This document shows positions 13,631 through 14,774 of a stretch of DNA of 14,774 nucleotides, one piece after another; the first letter of the stretch is position 1; each line of letters starts with the position of its first letter. The notes under the pieces were generated by a model. It was not told the origin of the DNA. It ran no database searches and saw nothing but the letters and a program-made list of their open reading frames with translations. This stretch comes from Aquisalimonas sp. (GTDB lineage: Bacteria; Pseudomonadota; Gammaproteobacteria; Nitrococcales; Aquisalimonadaceae), in NCBI GenBank assembly GCA_007127625.1, contig SKYZ01000175.1:1-14774 (forward strand), written 5' to 3'. Position numbers and translations under genes: made by a program.

Positions 13631-13821
13631 AAAGCACTCCTCGGCCGACGGCCGTTGCTGAAAATGAGTCGGAGGGCTTTGAGGCTAGAAGGTGGAGCCA
13701 TGTGACGATGTGCTCGCCATCGCAAATGTCGTGTGACGAACTTCACAGCACCAGTGATTGGTGGGTCACCCGTAAAAAATGTACTTTCCGGCGAGCTAAA
13801 ATGTTGCTAGGAGGAGACAGG

Positions 13822-13854
13822 AACAGCTCCATTTTGATCGTTTAATGGAGTGTT
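13822..13854 (-). terminator. Stem-loop downstream of the VanZ-like gene
   Basis: CTCCATT (13827-13833) pairs with AATGGAG (13844-13850), and AACA/TGTT extend the stem beyond a one-base bulge. On the minus strand it starts 23 bases after the VanZ stop codon. The sequence after it (CCTGTCTCCTCC) is pyrimidine-rich but not a T-run, so its role as terminator is uncertain. The rest of 13631-13876 is non-coding, and I see no clear promoter for the lipoprotein gene in it. Confidence 0.35.
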
Positions 13855-13876
13855 GATGTTGGCTGCTGGGCAGCGA

Positions 13877-14774
13877 TTACTCGCTGAGGCGGACCCGATC
13901 CAGGAACAGCACTCGTGGTTCTTCAAGGTTTGAAGTGAAGATGGCGAACTCGACCAGATCATCCAGGGCTTGCTGGCGTTCCGCGGGGGCGTCGCGTACG
14001 TCGCTGACGCGGATAGATAGATCGTTCCACCCTGACTGCAGTAGAAAACGCCGATTGAAACGGTCCCGGTAGGCCCGGTCGCCATCGTAATGCGCATGGT
14101 CGCTGATGGAGACCGTCACGGGGAGGGGGGCAGGGTCGGGGATGTAGATGCTGAATTCCAGCGTTTCGTGTCGGGTCCAGTTGCCCAGGGATCGGCGCAT
14201 GGTTGTCCCCGCATACCGCGAGGGCTTGAGTTCGACCCGCAGAGACTTTTCTCCAGCGCGTGCGACGGTGGAATCGGGCTTCCCTGAGGACCAGCGATGG
14301 TGTTCAAAGGCGGTGCTGAAATCCGATAGCACCGGGAACTGAATGCGTGCCACGCCACGATCCCACAGAGATATGACGGGGTATTGCATTTCGAGGAAAA
14401 GGACCACGGCAACGAGGGTTGTAAGGATGCGCCTGGGCACGCGAGCGGGGGCTGCGAGCGCGACAGTGATGGACGCACCGAGCACGTTCTGCCAGACGTC
14501 CCTGATGGCGGCGGAACGCCCGAAATAAGGCTGGATCAGCTCAATCATGCCGCCCAGCACAAGCGCGCCCACAAGCACGATGGCCGCACGCGCAGGGTAC
14601 GAGTATCGCCGCACCGGTGGCAGTTGCAGCCCCACCCAGGCCAGGACGGCGAAGAAAAAGAGATGACCGAAGGCGTGCACCTCCGGCGCGAAAATCCGCC
14701 GGTACGGCCCGAGATCAATGAAGAACAGCGGGACGATGCCGGCGACGACAGCGATTGCGAGATAGTAGTAGAAG
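13877..14774 (-). CDS. VanZ-like membrane protein with C-terminal beta-sandwich-like domain (5' end outside window)
   Basis: The frame is open from the right edge (14773) to the TAA at 13877-13879, giving 298 visible residues. A GTG at 14680 is in frame but lies inside the membrane region, so the true start is upstream. Hydrophobic segments are FYYYLAIAVVAGIVPLFF, HAFGHLFFFAVLAWVGL, AAIVLVGALVLGGMIELIQ and LTTLVAVVLFLEM. The pattern GGMIELIQPYFG followed by RDVWQNVLGA is the VanZ signature (E--Q....R---D---N--GA). After the last membrane segment, about 155 residues form a soluble beta-rich region (FSTAFEHHRWS, LRVELKPSRYAGTTM, LEFSIYIPDP, VTVSISDH, VLFLDRVRLSE) that looks like a carbohydrate-binding jelly-roll domain. 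It would lie outside the cytoplasmic membrane. VanZ-like proteins are frequent in polysaccharide/exosortase loci. The C-terminal domain assignment is inference. Confidence 0.82.
   Translation of the reverse strand, partial: FYYYLAIAVVAGIVPLFFIDLGPYRRIFAPEVHAFGHLFFFAVLAWVGLQLPPVRRYSYPARAAIVLVGALVLGGMIELIQPYFGRSAAIRDVWQNVLGASITVALAAPARVPRRILTTLVAVVLFLEMQYPVISLWDRGVARIQFPVLSDFSTAFEHHRWSSGKPDSTVARAGEKSLRVELKPSRYAGTTMRRSLGNWTRHETLEFSIYIPDPAPLPVTVSISDHAHYDGDRAYRDRFNRRFLLQSGWNDLSIRVSDVRDAPAERQQALDDLVEFAIFTSNLEEPRVLFLDRVRLSE

Noticed and set aside
13023..13661. Ser/Pro/Glu-rich open frame on the plus strand across the 24-bp repeats
   Set aside because: It is the complement of the in-frame repeat; the minus-strand reading has a ribosome binding site, lipobox and FnIII domain.

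Overview
The window is dense, GC-rich DNA from a Gram-negative bacterium. Two outer-membrane beta-barrel proteins, two lipoproteins and two Tat-like secreted proteins point to a proteobacterium. The gene families seen (HprK-related kinase A, exosortase-associated acyltransferase, VanZ) and the Asp/Glu-rich exported proteins fit a gammaproteobacterium, perhaps a halophilic one of the Ectothiorhodospiraceae type. The taxonomic guess is inference only. I saw no rRNA, tRNA, insertion sequence or CRISPR array.

Layout. (1) 1-498: the 3' end of a class I SAM methyltransferase, followed by a plausible terminator. (2) 499-927: non-coding, with a sigma-54-like site and a perfect palindrome. (3) 928-3219 (+): a lipoprotein autotransporter with a subtilase-like passenger that appears to have lost all three catalytic residues. 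(4) 3262-6449 (-): cassette 1, in transcription order a secreted Cys-containing protein, a PqqD-like protein, an HprK-related kinase and a nucleotidyltransferase-fold protein. (5) 6450-6781: the divergent control region. (6) 6782-9772 (+): cassette 2, a paralogous copy of the same four genes in the same order, continuing by an ATGA overlap into 9769-11580, a SPOR-like/beta-barrel outer-membrane protein. (7) 11822-12643 (+): an acyltransferase of the PEP-CTERM/exosortase-associated family. (8) 12758-13630 (-): a lipoprotein with an Asp-Ser repeat stalk and a fibronectin type III domain. (9) 13877-14774 (-): the C-terminal part of a VanZ-like membrane protein with an added beta-sandwich-like domain, running off the window.

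How it may work together. PqqD-like protein, HprK-related kinase A and the nucleotidyltransferase are known to co-occur (the 'HPr-rel-A' set) and are often found in genomes with exosortase/EPS loci; their biochemical role is not established. Here the set occurs twice, back to back. Each copy is led by a gene for an exported protein of the same family, which makes those exported proteins the natural candidates for substrate or partner. Each copy also abuts a gene for an outer-membrane beta-barrel. Overlapping start/stop codons are conserved between the copies, which suggests fixed protein ratios. The acyltransferase, the stalked lipoprotein and VanZ are the kind of genes found beside exosortase loci, but no exosortase and no PEP-CTERM tail is visible here.
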